This document shows, one piece after another, positions 24,580-33,743 of a DNA stretch of 64,000 nucleotides. The stretch is from assembly GCA_030156945.1 (NCBI GenBank), contig JASGLT010000001.1, forward strand, positions 62,001 through 126,000, given 5' to 3'. The stretch comes from Thermococcaceae archaeon. GTDB lineage: Archaea; Methanobacteriota_B; Thermococci; Thermococcales; Thermococcaceae. Below the pieces are notes generated by a model. The model was not told where the DNA came from. It did not search any database and saw nothing but the letters and a program-made list of their open reading frames with translations. Position numbers and translations under genes: made by a program. Each line of letters begins with the position of its first letter. The stretch's first letter is position 1.

Positions 24580-24757
24580 AGTATTCCTCCTTCAGCTCTT
24601 TCCATGACTTGTCTGTCTTCAGGATGCCTTTTAGCTTTTTCATCTCTTCCCATAGAGCTTTTCTATTCCTGAGGTATTTTGCCATCTCCTCAACTTCCCG
24701 CCGGAACTCCTCTGCGTATTCCTTTGGAACTTCAACCTCAATCACAATTCTCTCCAT
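24542..24757 (-). CDS. VapB-like antitoxin (toxin lost)
   Basis: A 71-residue charged helical protein (MERIVIEVEVPKEYAEEF...) typical of the small partners that precede archaeal PIN toxins. The N-terminal beta strand resembles a ribbon-helix-helix DNA-binding start. The ATG follows GGTGAATGT. Its toxin partner immediately downstream is truncated, so this is now an orphan antitoxin. Confidence 0.65.
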   Translation of the reverse strand: MERIVIEVEVPKEYAEEFRREVEEMAKYLRNRKALWEEMKKLKGILKTDKSWKELKEEYYEAHVGRHLRSG

Positions 24758-24811
24758 ACATTCACCACTGAAAAATAGGTTTGAAAACTTAAAAAGTTGA
24801 AAGTTGAGAAA

Positions 24812-26098
24812 CTAAAGCCTCACCACGTGGACTGAACAGGAGATGCACGGGTCGTATGCTCTAACCACCATCTCGGCGAGGAGCTTGAGCTTCTCTGGAT
24901 CGTCGTTGTAGTGCTTCTCAGCCATCATCCTCACGTGCTGCTCCATCTGGGCGAAGTTGAAGGCCGTTGGAGTGATTATGTCGGCGTAGCTGACCCTTCC
25001 GTTCTCGACCTTGAGCGCGTAAACGAGCACTCCACGCGGGGCCTCCGTTGTAGAGACGCCGAATCCGTCCCTTATCTCAACCTCGTCCCTCGGCCTTATC
25101 GGCCACTTCGCGAGGGCCTCGTCAATCAGGTCTATCGCCCTCTCCGTGAAGTAGACGAGCTCAAGCGCCTGCGCGAGGTTGTTGGCGAATGGGTTTGTAG
25201 GCCTGAGCAGGTCTTTGTGGCTCTCATAGAGCTCCTTGGCCCTTCCGTAGAGGGTATCGGCGTTGTTCACGACGCGCGAGATGGCACCGACCATGAAGGG
25301 CTTCCCGTGGTAGTGACTGTGCTTGGCGAAGCTGTGCTCAACGACGAACTCCTTTATGTGCTCCTTGTATTCCTCACTCGGGAACTCCATCCCATCCGAG
25401 GCCTTGAGGTAGTCGCCGTATATTCCATAGACTCCATTCCGCGGCTTGACCGCTATGTGGGTGATCGGCCCCTCGACTTCCTCGTACTGCTCAAGCTTCG
25501 CGAAGAGCTCGAAGGTGTACTCTGCCTTCGGAAGGGCTTCCTTAAGGCGTCTCTTCATATCCTCAAGGACGCTCTTGTCCGGGAGCTTTCCAAAGCCGCC
25601 CAAAACCGCGTTCTCCTGGTGGATGGCTCTGCTTCCGAGTTCGTCCATCATCCAGCTTCCGAGGTTCTTGAGCTCGAGGGCAATCCCTATCTCCTTCTTG
25701 TACTCGTCCACCATCTTGAGCGGGCTGGAGTAGCCCATGTAATCAGGCAGGACAAGAAGGTAGAGGTGTAGGGCGTGGCTCTCTATCATGTCGCCGATGT
25801 AGAGGACTTCCCTGAGGGCTTGGATTTCCTCGCGCGGGGTGAAGCCTACCGCCTTCTCCGCCGCTTCAACGGCAGTCAGCTTGTGGGCCGCGGAGCAGAA
25901 GGAGCATATTCTTGGGTAAATCGCTAAAGCCTCGTCGAGCTTCTTGCCGAGGGTTATGGCCTCGAAAAACCTCGGCCCCTCGATGATGTTGAGCTTGACC
26001 TCCTTCACCCCATCGTCGCCGACAACGATCTCAACGCCGCCCTTGCCCTCGACCCTCGCTATGTGGTCAACGGTGATAGGAAGATAAACGTTCTTCAT
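24812..26098 (-). CDS. hyhL: Cytosolic NiFe hydrogenase, alpha (large, catalytic) subunit
   Basis: The NiFe-binding subunit of the NADP-dependent soluble hydrogenase. The N-terminal cysteine pair is [10 protein letters not shown] and the C-terminal pair DPCISCSVH, followed by VVRL, to be removed by a maturation protease. At 428 residues it is a normal size. It is last in hyhBGSL, overlapping hyhS by 4 nt behind AGGAGGTG. The enzyme interconverts H2 with NADPH in Thermococcales. Confidence 0.96.
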   Translation of the reverse strand: MKNVYLPITVDHIARVEGKGGVEIVVGDDGVKEVKLNIIEGPRFFEAITLGKKLDEALAIYPRICSFCSAAHKLTAVEAAEKAVGFTPREEIQALREVLYIGDMIESHALHLYLLVLPDYMGYSSPLKMVDEYKKEIGIALELKNLGSWMMDELGSRAIHQENAVLGGFGKLPDKSVLEDMKRRLKEALPKAEYTFELFAKLEQYEEVEGPITHIAVKPRNGVYGIYGDYLKASDGMEFPSEEYKEHIKEFVVEHSFAKHSHYHGKPFMVGAISRVVNNADTLYGRAKELYESHKDLLRPTNPFANNLAQALELVYFTERAIDLIDEALAKWPIRPRDEVEIRDGFGVSTTEAPRGVLVYALKVENGRVSYADIITPTAFNFAQMEQHVRMMAEKHYNDDPEKLKLLAEMVVRAYDPCISCSVHVVRL

Positions 26099-26886
26099 TC
26101 TTTCACCTCCTGGAAGATTTTGTTAACCATCTCCTCGAGCTTCGGGTTGTGGGCGTTGAATATCTTCATGCGCTCTATTATCTCCTCCTTGGTGTAGCCC
26201 TTCTCCTTGAACGTCTTGGCGAGGGAGTCGAACCAGGCAACGTCGTAGCCTATCGCTCCGCGGCAACCAATGCAGGCAACGTTAAATGCTGGGCATCTCG
26301 CGTCGCAGCCAGCCCTCGTTATCGGGCCGAGGCAGGGCTCGCCCCTCTCAATGAGGACGCAGGTGTTGCCCCTGAGCCTGCACTCCAAGCAGACTGGATA
26401 GTCAATGTCCTCGGGCCACGAGCCAACGAGGAAGGTTCCTATGGCATAGAGGAAGTCCCTCTTCTCAGGCGGGCAGCCGTAGAGCCTGTAGTCCACCTTG
26501 ATGTACTCCTCAACGGGCTTGGCCATCCTAGGCTGGAACTTCACCTTTCCGTCGCCGTAAACGGTCTTCCAGAGCTCGTCGAGGGGCTTGTCCGTCCAGC
26601 TCTGCACTCCCCCCTGGGTGGCGCAGGCTCCCACCGCAACAACTATCTTGGACTTCTCGCGAACTTCCTTGACAAGCTCGACCTCTTCCTCCGTTGAGAC
26701 GCTCCCTTCGATGAAGGCTATGTCAACGGGCTCTACCTCCTTGCTGTCCCTCTCAAGCATGTACCAGCAGACGATTTCCGCGTTAGGGATGAGCTGGAGT
26801 ATCTCGTCCATCATCGCAAACTGGAGCTGGCAGCCGTAGCACGAGGTCAGAGCGTAAAACCCAATCCTTATCTTCTTCTCGCTCAT
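26095..26886 (-). CDS. hyhS: Cytosolic hydrogenase, delta (small) subunit
   Basis: The iron-sulfur small subunit that pairs with HyhL and carries electrons from the active site. The proximal cluster ligands are in [17 protein letters not shown] and YGCPPEK. A Cys-rich tail ([25 protein letters not shown]) holds further clusters. ATG 26886 is chosen since GAGGTGATGGAG precedes it; an earlier ATG and GTG lie within that ribosome site. Confidence 0.95.
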   Translation of the reverse strand: MSEKKIRIGFYALTSCYGCQLQFAMMDEILQLIPNAEIVCWYMLERDSKEVEPVDIAFIEGSVSTEEEVELVKEVREKSKIVVAVGACATQGGVQSWTDKPLDELWKTVYGDGKVKFQPRMAKPVEEYIKVDYRLYGCPPEKRDFLYAIGTFLVGSWPEDIDYPVCLECRLRGNTCVLIERGEPCLGPITRAGCDARCPAFNVACIGCRGAIGYDVAWFDSLAKTFKEKGYTKEEIIERMKIFNAHNPKLEEMVNKIFQEVKE

Positions 26887-26896
26887 CTCCATCACC

Positions 26897-27784
26897 TCAG
26901 TCGAGCAGGCCCGGTGTTGATATTATGTCGAAGTATCCGAAGACAGGCCCGTCTTTGCAGATGTACTTCCAGCTCGTGCTCGTTCCGACGTTGCAGTGGC
27001 CGCACTTGCCAATTCCGCACTTCATCTTCCTCTCAAGGGTCACGTAGATGTTCTCCGGCCGGTAGCCGTAGTTGATCAGGGACTCAAAGACGGCCTTGTA
27101 CATCCTCGGCGGACCGCAGATTGCCACTGCCGTCTTCTTCGGGTTCGTGTTTGCCTCGGGAATGAAGTTCTGAGGCCTGCCTTTTCTTCCTGGCCAGTCC
27201 GGATCACGCGTAACGCTCTGGATTATCTTGACGTTCTCAGCCTCAGCTAAGTCCTTCATAGCCTCAAGCTCCTTATAGAAGAGCAGGTCTTTGCCATACC
27301 TTGCCGTGTTGATGAAGGTTATGTTGCCGTACTTCCAGCGGTTGTCCATGGCATACAAGAAGACGCTCCTGAGCGGTGCAGTTCCAAGGCCCGCCGCTAT
27401 GAGGAGGAGATCCATTCCCTCCCACTCGTCAACAGGGAAGCCGTTTCCGTAGGGGCCGCGGACGAGGACTGTATCTCCAGGCTTGAGGCGGTGAACAACA
27501 GTGGTCACCCTTCCAGCCTTCCTGATGCACAGCTCGAAGAAACCCTTCCTCATCGCTGAGGAGCAGATGCTTATCGGAACCTCGCCGACGCCGGGGATGG
27601 TGAGCTGGACGAACTGCCCCGGCCTGAAGGTCCAGTTTTCTGCTAAATTGGGATCCTCAAAGCGGAACAGGAAGAGCTTTTCCGTCTCCGTGAGGTCATA
27701 AACCTTGAGCACCTTAGCTTTGTGGAGGGCGTAGGGGTTCTCCTCGGGCATCATTATCTCCTTCGGGAGGATGAGCTCGCTCAT
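26897..27784 (-). CDS. hyhG: Cytosolic hydrogenase, gamma (FAD/NAD(P) reductase) subunit
   Basis: A 295-residue ferredoxin-reductase-like subunit that binds FAD ([27 protein letters not shown]) and NAD(P) ([23 protein letters not shown]) and has a C-terminal 2Fe-2S site ([13 protein letters not shown]). It passes electrons between the clusters and NADP. The start overlaps hyhB by 4 nt. Confidence 0.95.
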   Translation of the reverse strand: MSELILPKEIMMPEENPYALHKAKVLKVYDLTETEKLFLFRFEDPNLAENWTFRPGQFVQLTIPGVGEVPISICSSAMRKGFFELCIRKAGRVTTVVHRLKPGDTVLVRGPYGNGFPVDEWEGMDLLLIAAGLGTAPLRSVFLYAMDNRWKYGNITFINTARYGKDLLFYKELEAMKDLAEAENVKIIQSVTRDPDWPGRKGRPQNFIPEANTNPKKTAVAICGPPRMYKAVFESLINYGYRPENIYVTLERKMKCGIGKCGHCNVGTSTSWKYICKDGPVFGYFDIISTPGLLD

Positions 27785-28884
27785 ATGTCCTCACCCCTTA
27801 TCCCGGTCGCGTAGGCAAAGCCCCTCTTCGGAATCTCCTCACTCAACTCTGGCGGGCAGGACTTCTCCTCAAGCCCCATGATCGTCCTCAGGTTCCTCAC
27901 GAAGCTTATGCCAGCGGGGCAGAAGTAGGTGCACCTTCCGCAGCCGACGCAGTAGCTCAGGCCGAGCTTCTCGTTGTAAGAGTTCTTACAGAGGTAGCGG
28001 TTCCTGAAGCGGTCTTTCTTCGTCGGCCTGAAGTTGTGGTTTCCAGCGACCAGACCGTGACTCCTGAACTGGCATGAATCCCAGCGCCTCTCGCGGTAGC
28101 CGGTGTTCCCGTCGAGGTTGACTATGTCCTGCACCTCATAGCAACGGCAGGTGGGGCAGGTGGTGTTGCAGATTCCACAGGCGAGGCATATATCGCTCTG
28201 TTCGTCCCACATCGGGTGCTCCATCTCGAGCTCAAGGAGGTAGCGCAGGTTGCCCCAGTCCTCGTGGTACTTGAAAGCCTGAGCGCGCTTGTTCTCAAAG
28301 TCCCTGAAGTTGCAGATGTCCTCGGTGGTTACCTCCTCGAAGAGCTTGATGTTCTTGTCAACTATCCTGTGGCCCGTCGGTGAGCCGACCCTGACGAGCC
28401 AGCCGTCGGGGAGCTCGTGGAGGAAGAGGTCGAAGCCGTCATCCGCGAAATCGGTCTCCCTCAGGTTGCAGAAGCAGTACTCATCCGGCATGCAGCTTAT
28501 GCCGATGATTACCCCCTTCTCGCGCCTCACCTTATAGTACTTGTCCGGGAGCTCGTCGAGGTATATTGTGTCCATTATCTTGAGGCCAAAGATGTCGCAG
28601 GCGTGGACTCCGAAGACCACGAAGGGCTCAACGTCCTCGAGGGTTTCCCTGTATTCGGCATCCTTTATGCTGAACTCGAAGAGCTTCTCCCTCGGCTGGA
28701 AGAAGAACTTCTTCGGTGGCATTATCGTTCTGTTGTAGTGGAACTCAACTTTCCTTACGTCGTCTATCTCCCTGAAGTCGTAGAACTTCTCCGAAATCTT
28801 CACGGGGGCGTAGAGCCTGCCCCACTCCTTCAAACGCTCAAGGAATGTGTACGTGTTCTCCTTCGGGAGCTTAACGTATCTCAA
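27781..28884 (-). CDS. hyhB: Cytosolic hydrogenase, beta (iron-sulfur) subunit
   Basis: A 367-residue electron-transfer subunit with two C-terminal 4Fe-4S motifs ([14 protein letters not shown] and [12 protein letters not shown]). The start is read as TTG at 28884: GGAGGTG is correctly spaced before it and the resulting N-terminus, [18 protein letters not shown], matches the Pyrococcus homologue as I recall it. It is first in the operon, transcribed away from mbhA. Confidence 0.93.
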   Translation of the reverse strand: MRYVKLPKENTYTFLERLKEWGRLYAPVKISEKFYDFREIDDVRKVEFHYNRTIMPPKKFFFQPREKLFEFSIKDAEYRETLEDVEPFVVFGVHACDIFGLKIMDTIYLDELPDKYYKVRREKGVIIGISCMPDEYCFCNLRETDFADDGFDLFLHELPDGWLVRVGSPTGHRIVDKNIKLFEEVTTEDICNFRDFENKRAQAFKYHEDWGNLRYLLELEMEHPMWDEQSDICLACGICNTTCPTCRCYEVQDIVNLDGNTGYRERRWDSCQFRSHGLVAGNHNFRPTKKDRFRNRYLCKNSYNEKLGLSYCVGCGRCTYFCPAGISFVRNLRTIMGLEEKSCPPELSEEIPKRGFAYATGIRGEDI

Positions 28885-28988
28885 CCTCACCACCTCCAAT
28901 GAACATAAACATGCATGTGCCCATTTCCGTTCCCTCACTCCCCGTTAGGCTTAAGGGCTAAAAAAGCGTTTTTTAACCCGAAAATTCT

Positions 28989-29078
28989 AAACCAAAGGTT
29001 CAATAGCACTTTTAGGCTGACCTAACTTTTGTTGTCTTTTTGAGTTGTCCTAAGGGTTGTAAACCTTTGGTTTAAAAC
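28989..29078. promoter_or_regulatory. hyh/mbh control region: two SurR-type sites and an inverted repeat
   Basis: Two perfect copies of the SurR consensus GTTnnnAAC lie 14 bp apart: GTTGTAAAC (29056-29064) and GTTTAAAAC (29070-29078). SurR is the redox-sensing regulator of hydrogenases in Thermococcales. In addition AAACCAAAGGTT (28989-29000) and AACCTTTGGTTT (29062-29073) are an exact 12-bp inverted pair about 60 bp apart, and the second arm overlaps both SurR sites. A GTT-n4-AAC variant is at 28968-28977. Confidence 0.7.
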
Positions 29079-29189
29079 AGGCTGTTTGATACTTCCTTTT
29101 GCCAAACAAAAGCTTGGGAAAAGCGTTTTAAGCAGAATGAGAAATCGGAAGTGAGGGGTACTAAAAATGTCTTATCTGGAGGTGGTAGT

Positions 29190-29693
29190 TTGCCGTTCAT
29201 AGTGGCGTTCCTCTTTGCGTACATCGTGTGGTTGCTCTTAACAGCGGGAAGCAACGGACTGCTGTGGAGCACGGAAGAGCTAGTGGCCGGACTGATATTT
29301 GCGGCAATAATCGGCTATGCGACGAAGGACATTGTGGGTGAAAACTCAACTCGCTTCCTGAACCCGGTGAAGTGGCTCGGCTTCATAGCCTATGCACCTG
29401 TTCTCTTCTGGGGCATGGTAAAGGCCAACTTTGACGTCGCTTACAGGGTCATAACGGGAAAAATAAGGCCTGGAATAGTCCGCGTCCCTGTTGACCTTGA
29501 AAACGACGCCCAGTACACAATCCTCAGCAACTCAATCACCCTCACCCCTGGAACCCTAACAGTTGAAGCCGATCCTGAAGAAAAGGCGCTCTACGTTCAC
29601 TGGATTAACGTGCCGAAGGGCCTTGAGAGGCCCGAAAGCTCGGAGCCAGTTACGGGGCCCTTTGAAAAGTGGGCAAGGAGGCTGGGAAGATGA
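29190..29693 (+). CDS. mbhA: Membrane-bound hydrogenase subunit MbhA (MrpE-like)
   Basis: The first Mbh gene, homologous to antiporter subunit MrpE: two N-terminal spans and a hydrophilic C-terminal domain (VPVDLENDAQYTILSNSITL, TPGTLTVEAD). The start is read as TTG 29190, six nt after GGAGGTG; an upstream in-frame GTG lacks a ribosome site. A TATA-like GTTTTAAG lies at about 29121-29130. It belongs to the sodium-translocating module. Confidence 0.9.
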   Translation: MPFIVAFLFAYIVWLLLTAGSNGLLWSTEELVAGLIFAAIIGYATKDIVGENSTRFLNPVKWLGFIAYAPVLFWGMVKANFDVAYRVITGKIRPGIVRVPVDLENDAQYTILSNSITLTPGTLTVEADPEEKALYVHWINVPKGLERPESSEPVTGPFEKWARRLGR

Positions 29694-29947
29694 TGGCATT
29701 CTTCTACGCGATGGTTCTCGTTGGGATAGCAGGTCTAATCTCGGTGCTAAGGCTCATACTCGGGCCAACAGTTCCCGACAGGGTAGTCGGCGTTGACACT
29801 CTCAACACGCTCGTCGTCGCGGGCATGGTTCTTCTCGGAGCGGCCTACGACAGGACAATCTACATCGACATCGCAATAGTCTATGCCCTTCTGAGCTACA
29901 TAGGCACGCTGGTGATAGCGAAGTACCTCCAGGGGGGATTGGCATGA
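29690..29947 (+). CDS. mbhB: Mbh subunit B (MrpF-like)
   Basis: An 85-residue protein of three membrane spans with the MrpF signature RLILGPTVPDRVVGVDTLN. Part of the Na+/H+ antiporter-like module that couples H2 production to ion pumping. The start overlaps the mbhA stop (ATGA) behind GGAGGCTGG. Confidence 0.94.
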   Translation: MMAFFYAMVLVGIAGLISVLRLILGPTVPDRVVGVDTLNTLVVAGMVLLGAAYDRTIYIDIAIVYALLSYIGTLVIAKYLQGGLA

Positions 29948-30315
29948 ACTACGTTGAGACGCTCATTTACATCTTCCTCGGAATAAGCGTGGCCTTCAAC
30001 CTTCTCGGAAGCTTCGCGCTCCTCCGCTTCCCCGACGTTTACACGAGGCTCCACGGCGCTACCAAGTGCACGACCTTCGGGACGATCTTCGCGGTTTTTG
30101 CAGTCGTTACCCATGCCCTCTACCAGCTCCACAGGACAGGGGACTCCAAGTACCTCCAGATGGCCCTCCACAGCTTCATCGCCCTCATAGCGCTCCTCCT
30201 GACCAACCCGACGGGAGCGCACGCGATAGCTAAGGCTGCACACCTCAGCGGGGTGAAGCCGGTTAGGGCGGTTGTTGATGCCTACGAGGAGAAGCTCGGG
30301 GGTGGTTCCGAATGA
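29944..30315 (+). CDS. mbhC: Mbh subunit C (MrpG-like)
   Basis: A 123-residue membrane protein with the MrpG pattern LRFPDVYTRLHGATKCTTFGT in three spans. The start overlaps mbhB by 4 nt and is preceded by GGGGGGATT. Confidence 0.94.
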   Translation: MNYVETLIYIFLGISVAFNLLGSFALLRFPDVYTRLHGATKCTTFGTIFAVFAVVTHALYQLHRTGDSKYLQMALHSFIALIALLLTNPTGAHAIAKAAHLSGVKPVRAVVDAYEEKLGGGSE

Positions 30316-30578
30316 ACGCCGTTGACCTTGACATGCTCATCCAGGCCATAATCCTCTTAGGAGTGCTCATCACGGCCTACCTTACGATACGCTACCGCGA
30401 CCTTCTGTCTGCTGCTTTAGCCTCGGCAGCGATGAGCCTCCTGCTCAGCCTTGAGTTCTACACCCTGCACGCGCCGGACGTTGCCATAGCCGAGGCTGCC
30501 GTTGGAGCGGGCGTTGTTACTGCCGTGGTTGTTTACGGCATCGCGAAGACTGAAAGGTGGGAGAGTGAGGCACCATGA
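30312..30578 (+). CDS. mbhD: Mbh subunit D (MrpB N-terminal/DUF4040-like)
   Basis: An 88-residue three-span protein with LEFYTLHAPDVAIAEAAVGA, typical of MbhD and of the C-terminal part of MrpA. Its acidic residues line the proposed ion path. It overlaps mbhC by 4 nt. Confidence 0.94.
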   Translation: MNAVDLDMLIQAIILLGVLITAYLTIRYRDLLSAALASAAMSLLLSLEFYTLHAPDVAIAEAAVGAGVVTAVVVYGIAKTERWESEAP

Positions 30579-30871
30579 AGAGAACCTTAGCTTATCTGTC
30601 GCTCCTGTTCATACTCGGTGCGCTCCTCTACATAGCGAACCCCAACTACGGCCTTAAATTCGGGCCTGGCGGAGAAGACTGGCTGAAGTACCGCTACACC
30701 GACAACTACTACATCGAGCACGGTGTTGAGGAAGTCGGAGGAACAAACATCGTCACCGACATCGTGTTCGACTACCGTGGCTACGATACACTTGGAGAGG
30801 CAACCGTTCTCTTCACGGCCATAGCTGGTGCAGTTGCCCTTCTAAGGCCCTGGAGGAGGGATGAGGAATGA
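30575..30871 (+). CDS. mbhE: Mbh subunit E
   Basis: A 97-residue protein with an N-terminal span, an outside loop containing the conserved NIVTDIVFDYRGYDTLGE, and a C-terminal span. It matches the MrpA C-terminal/MbhE region. It overlaps both neighbours by 4 nt. Confidence 0.94.
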   Translation: MKRTLAYLSLLFILGALLYIANPNYGLKFGPGGEDWLKYRYTDNYYIEHGVEEVGGTNIVTDIVFDYRGYDTLGEATVLFTAIAGAVALLRPWRRDEE

Positions 30872-31317
30872 ACGACTTCGACATGGGAGTGATCGTTAGG
30901 ACTGCCGCTAGGGCTACGATACCGCTCATCGGGATATTCGGAGCCTACGTTGTCATGCACGGCCACCTAACCCCCGGTGGCGGCTTCCAAGGGGGAGCTA
31001 CCATAGCTGGAGCCGGAATCCTGTTCCTGATAGCCTTTGGATTAGGCGAGATGAAAAAGCGCTACAACAAGCACCTTTACTCTGCCCTCGAAGGAGTCGG
31101 CGGCCTCGTCTTCCTTGGTGCGGCGATGCTGGGTATAGGAACGGCCTTCTTCTACAATACCCTCTGGCACAACGGCCCGTTCTTCAACGGAAAGCCAGGG
31201 ACTCTGCTCTCAGCCGGATTCCTGCCGATAATGAACCTCGCAGTTGGACTGAAGGTCTTTACCGGCCTCGTTAGTGCCCTAACGGCAATAGCCCTCTGGA
31301 GGAGGTGGAAGTCTTGA
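30868..31317 (+). CDS. mbhF: Mbh subunit F (MrpB-like)
   Basis: A 149-residue four-span MrpB homologue with GHLTPGGGFQGGATIAGAGI, the family signature. Part of the antiporter-like half of the complex. It overlaps mbhE by 4 nt and its stop overlaps the TTG start of mbhG. Confidence 0.95.
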   Translation: MNDFDMGVIVRTAARATIPLIGIFGAYVVMHGHLTPGGGFQGGATIAGAGILFLIAFGLGEMKKRYNKHLYSALEGVGGLVFLGAAMLGIGTAFFYNTLWHNGPFFNGKPGTLLSAGFLPIMNLAVGLKVFTGLVSALTAIALWRRWKS

Positions 31318-31673
31318 TTCAGTTCCAGTTCATAGTTGCGTTCCTTATGATAGCCCTCGGAATCTACGCTTTCCTCGCGAAGAGGAACCTGCTCAAGCTC
31401 GTGTTGGCGCTGAACATAATAGACTCTGGAATTCACCTGCTCCTCATCAGCTTGGGTTACAGGATGGAGCTCAACGAAGTCCCGACCGCTCCAATCTACA
31501 CGGGCTACGAGACGCTCAAAAGCCCGATGGTCGGCCCGCTGCCGCAGGCGCTCGTCCTCACGAGCATAGTCATCGGCGTCTGTGTGCTCTCCCTCGCGGT
31601 TGCCCTGACGATAAACGCCTACCGCCACTACGGAACCCTTGACGTGAGAGCCCTGAGGAGGTTGAGGGGATGA
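31314..31673 (+). CDS. mbhG: Mbh subunit G (MrpC/NuoK-like)
   Basis: A 119-residue three-span NuoK/MrpC homologue (LKLVLALNIIDSGIHLLLISLG, LPQALVLTSIVIGVCVLSLAV). The start is read as TTG 31314, overlapping the mbhF stop (TTGA) with GGAGGTGG at the right spacing; the alternative GTG nine nt upstream lies in that site. Confidence 0.92.
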   Translation: MIQFQFIVAFLMIALGIYAFLAKRNLLKLVLALNIIDSGIHLLLISLGYRMELNEVPTAPIYTGYETLKSPMVGPLPQALVLTSIVIGVCVLSLAVALTINAYRHYGTLDVRALRRLRG

Positions 31674-33211
31674 ACGGCGAGACGATCTTACCCTACCTGA
31701 TTATCGTCCCGCTCTTCGGAGCGTTCTCAATGCCCATAATCAGCCTTGCAGGAAGGAAGGCCAGAGAAGCGTGGGCAGTTATTATCTCTGGAATAACTCT
31801 CCTAGTCGGCTCCGCGGTCTTCCATTCAGTCTATGAAAACGGCCCGATGCTCTACACCCTCGGCGCCAAGAGCCCGTTCGGCAAGGCTAACTTCCCGGTC
31901 AGGATAGTCTGGGAGGTTGACCTGCTCTCAGCTTTAATGGTGCTCATGGTGACCCTCGTCGCGTTCCTAGCGGTGCTCTACTCGCTCGGCTACATGAAGC
32001 ACGACACGGGTCTGGACAAGTACTACACCCTAATCCTGATCCTCGAACTCGGAATGCTGGGCATAGCGATAACCGGCGACCTCTTCAACTTCTACGTCTT
32101 CCTGGAGATAATGAGTATAGCCAGCTATGCCCTCGTCGCCTTCAGGAACGACACGTGGGAGGGCATCGAGGCTGGCATAAAGTACATGTTCGTCGGCTCG
32201 ATAGCGAGCTCGCTCGTCCTCCTCGGGATAGCGCTCCTCTACGGCCAGTACGGGACGCTGACGATGGGCTACCTCGCGGTCAAGATCGCCCAGAATCCAA
32301 CTGTAGTGGCTAAGGTGGCTTTAGCATTTTTCATAGCGGGTCTGCTCTTCAAGAGCGGTGCATCGCCGGTGCACATGTGGCTGGCCGATGCCCACCCGGC
32401 GGCACCGAGCTCAATCTCGGCTATGCTTTCAGGCCTGGTCATCAAGATAGGCGGTGTCTACGCCCTGGCGAGGATACTCTTCAGCATCTACGGATCTAGT
32501 GTGAACATGAAGACCGTCGGCTGGGTGATCATAATTTTCGCCTGCATAACCCTCATCGTCGGCAACGCGATGGCGGTAATACAGACCGATATGAAGCGCC
32601 TTCTGGCCTACTCCTCCGTCGGGCAGATAGGCTACATCCTCCTCGGCATCGGAATAGGCTTAGCGGCCTATGGAAGCAGAACTGGAGATATTGCCCTCGC
32701 TGGAGCGATATACCACACCTTCAACCACGCCCTCATGAAGGCCCTCCTCTTCCTCATAGCTGGAGCGGTTATACACGAACTTGGAACTAGGAACCTCAAC
32801 GAGCTTAGCGGTTTGGCCAAGACCATGCCAAAAACAACGTTCGCATTCCTCATTGGCGCTGCCGCGATAGTTGGACTGCCGCCGCTGAACGGCTTCGCGA
32901 GCAAGTGGCTCATCTACGAGAGCTCCGCAATGTTCAACCCGATACTTGCAACAATAGCCGTTATAGGAACGGCCTTCTGTACCGCGGCCTACGTTAGGGT
33001 TCTCTACACGTTCTTCGGAAAGCCGAGCGAGAAGGTCATGAACGCCAGAGACCCGGATGCGACCATGCTCTGGCCGATGATAATCCTGGCTTTGGCAATA
33101 ATCGTCATGGGGCTCTTCCCGTGGCAGATAAGCGATAAGGTCATGATTCCAGTGGCTAAGGCCCTAGAAAACCAGCTTGGATACATAGCAACACTGATGG
33201 GAGGTGCTTGA
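31670..33211 (+). CDS. mbhH: Mbh subunit H (MrpD/NuoN-like antiporter subunit)
   Basis: A 513-residue, ~14-span proton/sodium antiporter-like subunit with the conserved Glu in FYVFLEIMSIASYALVAFRN, a Lys in LLFKSGASPVHMWLADAHP and another in the YHTFNHALMKALLFLIAG helix. It is the main ion channel of the antiporter module. It overlaps mbhG by 4 nt. Confidence 0.95.
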   Translation: MNGETILPYLIIVPLFGAFSMPIISLAGRKAREAWAVIISGITLLVGSAVFHSVYENGPMLYTLGAKSPFGKANFPVRIVWEVDLLSALMVLMVTLVAFLAVLYSLGYMKHDTGLDKYYTLILILELGMLGIAITGDLFNFYVFLEIMSIASYALVAFRNDTWEGIEAGIKYMFVGSIASSLVLLGIALLYGQYGTLTMGYLAVKIAQNPTVVAKVALAFFIAGLLFKSGASPVHMWLADAHPAAPSSISAMLSGLVIKIGGVYALARILFSIYGSSVNMKTVGWVIIIFACITLIVGNAMAVIQTDMKRLLAYSSVGQIGYILLGIGIGLAAYGSRTGDIALAGAIYHTFNHALMKALLFLIAGAVIHELGTRNLNELSGLAKTMPKTTFAFLIGAAAIVGLPPLNGFASKWLIYESSAMFNPILATIAVIGTAFCTAAYVRVLYTFFGKPSEKVMNARDPDATMLWPMIILALAIIVMGLFPWQISDKVMIPVAKALENQLGYIATLMGGA

Positions 33212-33212
33212 A

Positions 33213-33560
33213 ATGTTAGGGTACTGGGACGCTCTCTACTTTGTCTTCGTCTTTATCATTGGCCTGATCCTGGCTTATCTGCTCGACAAGTGGGCCAAGA
33301 GAAGCGGAATGGGAACGAGGGAAACCGGAGATGGGACGAAGATATTCATCAGCGGCGAAGATCCGGACAGGATAATTCCCGGCTTCGAGCACCTTGAGGG
33401 TAACTACACAGGAAGGAACGTCATGTGGGGTCTAACCTACGCCCTCAAGAACTTCTTCGCCGTGCTCAGGAGAGACCACACAGGCCTGCTCACCGACTAT
33501 GCGAGCTACTTGGTGATAACGACGGCCTTCGTGCTCGGTGTTCTGTTAATCTGGGGGTGA
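33213..33560 (+). CDS. mbhI: Mbh subunit I
   Basis: A 115-residue linker subunit with N- and C-terminal spans and the conserved EHLEGNYTGRNVMWGLTYALK, which in the Pyrococcus structure bridges the antiporter and hydrogenase modules. ATG 33213 is preferred to GTG 33204 because GGGAGGTG precedes it. Its stop is immediately followed by the 177-bp insert. Confidence 0.9.
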   Translation: MLGYWDALYFVFVFIIGLILAYLLDKWAKRSGMGTRETGDGTKIFISGEDPDRIIPGFEHLEGNYTGRNVMWGLTYALKNFFAVLRRDHTGLLTDYASYLVITTAFVLGVLLIWG

Positions 33561-33737
33561 ATGAGGGTGAAGCAACTTGATGAGGTTCGCATTCACTTCC
33601 CGTCCGAAGAACGGACCAAACGTGCGAACATTAAAAATGGTGCCAGTATGGGCCACTCTCGCTGGAAAGAAGAGGGTTTTGAGAGTGAAAATGTTTCCGC
33701 GAGCGCTTTGCGAAGCAAAGGGCTCATATGGGGGTGA
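33561..33737. mobile_element. 177-bp miniature repeat insertion between mbhI and mbhJ
   Basis: TGGGGGTGA occurs at 33552-33560 and again at 33729-33737. Removing one copy with the 168 bp between them rejoins mbhI directly to the mbhJ ribosome site and start, restoring the tight spacing of the rest of the operon. The insert carries TGCGAAGCAAAGGGCT (33709-33724), found exactly at 802-817, and AACATTAAAAA (33627-33637), found inverted at 625-635. It encodes no transposase. It spans exactly 59 codons and is open throughout from ATG 33561 to TGA 33735-33737 (58 residues). TTAAAAA at 33631-33637 could be a TATA box. Confidence 0.75.
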
Positions 33738-33743
33738 GGTAAG

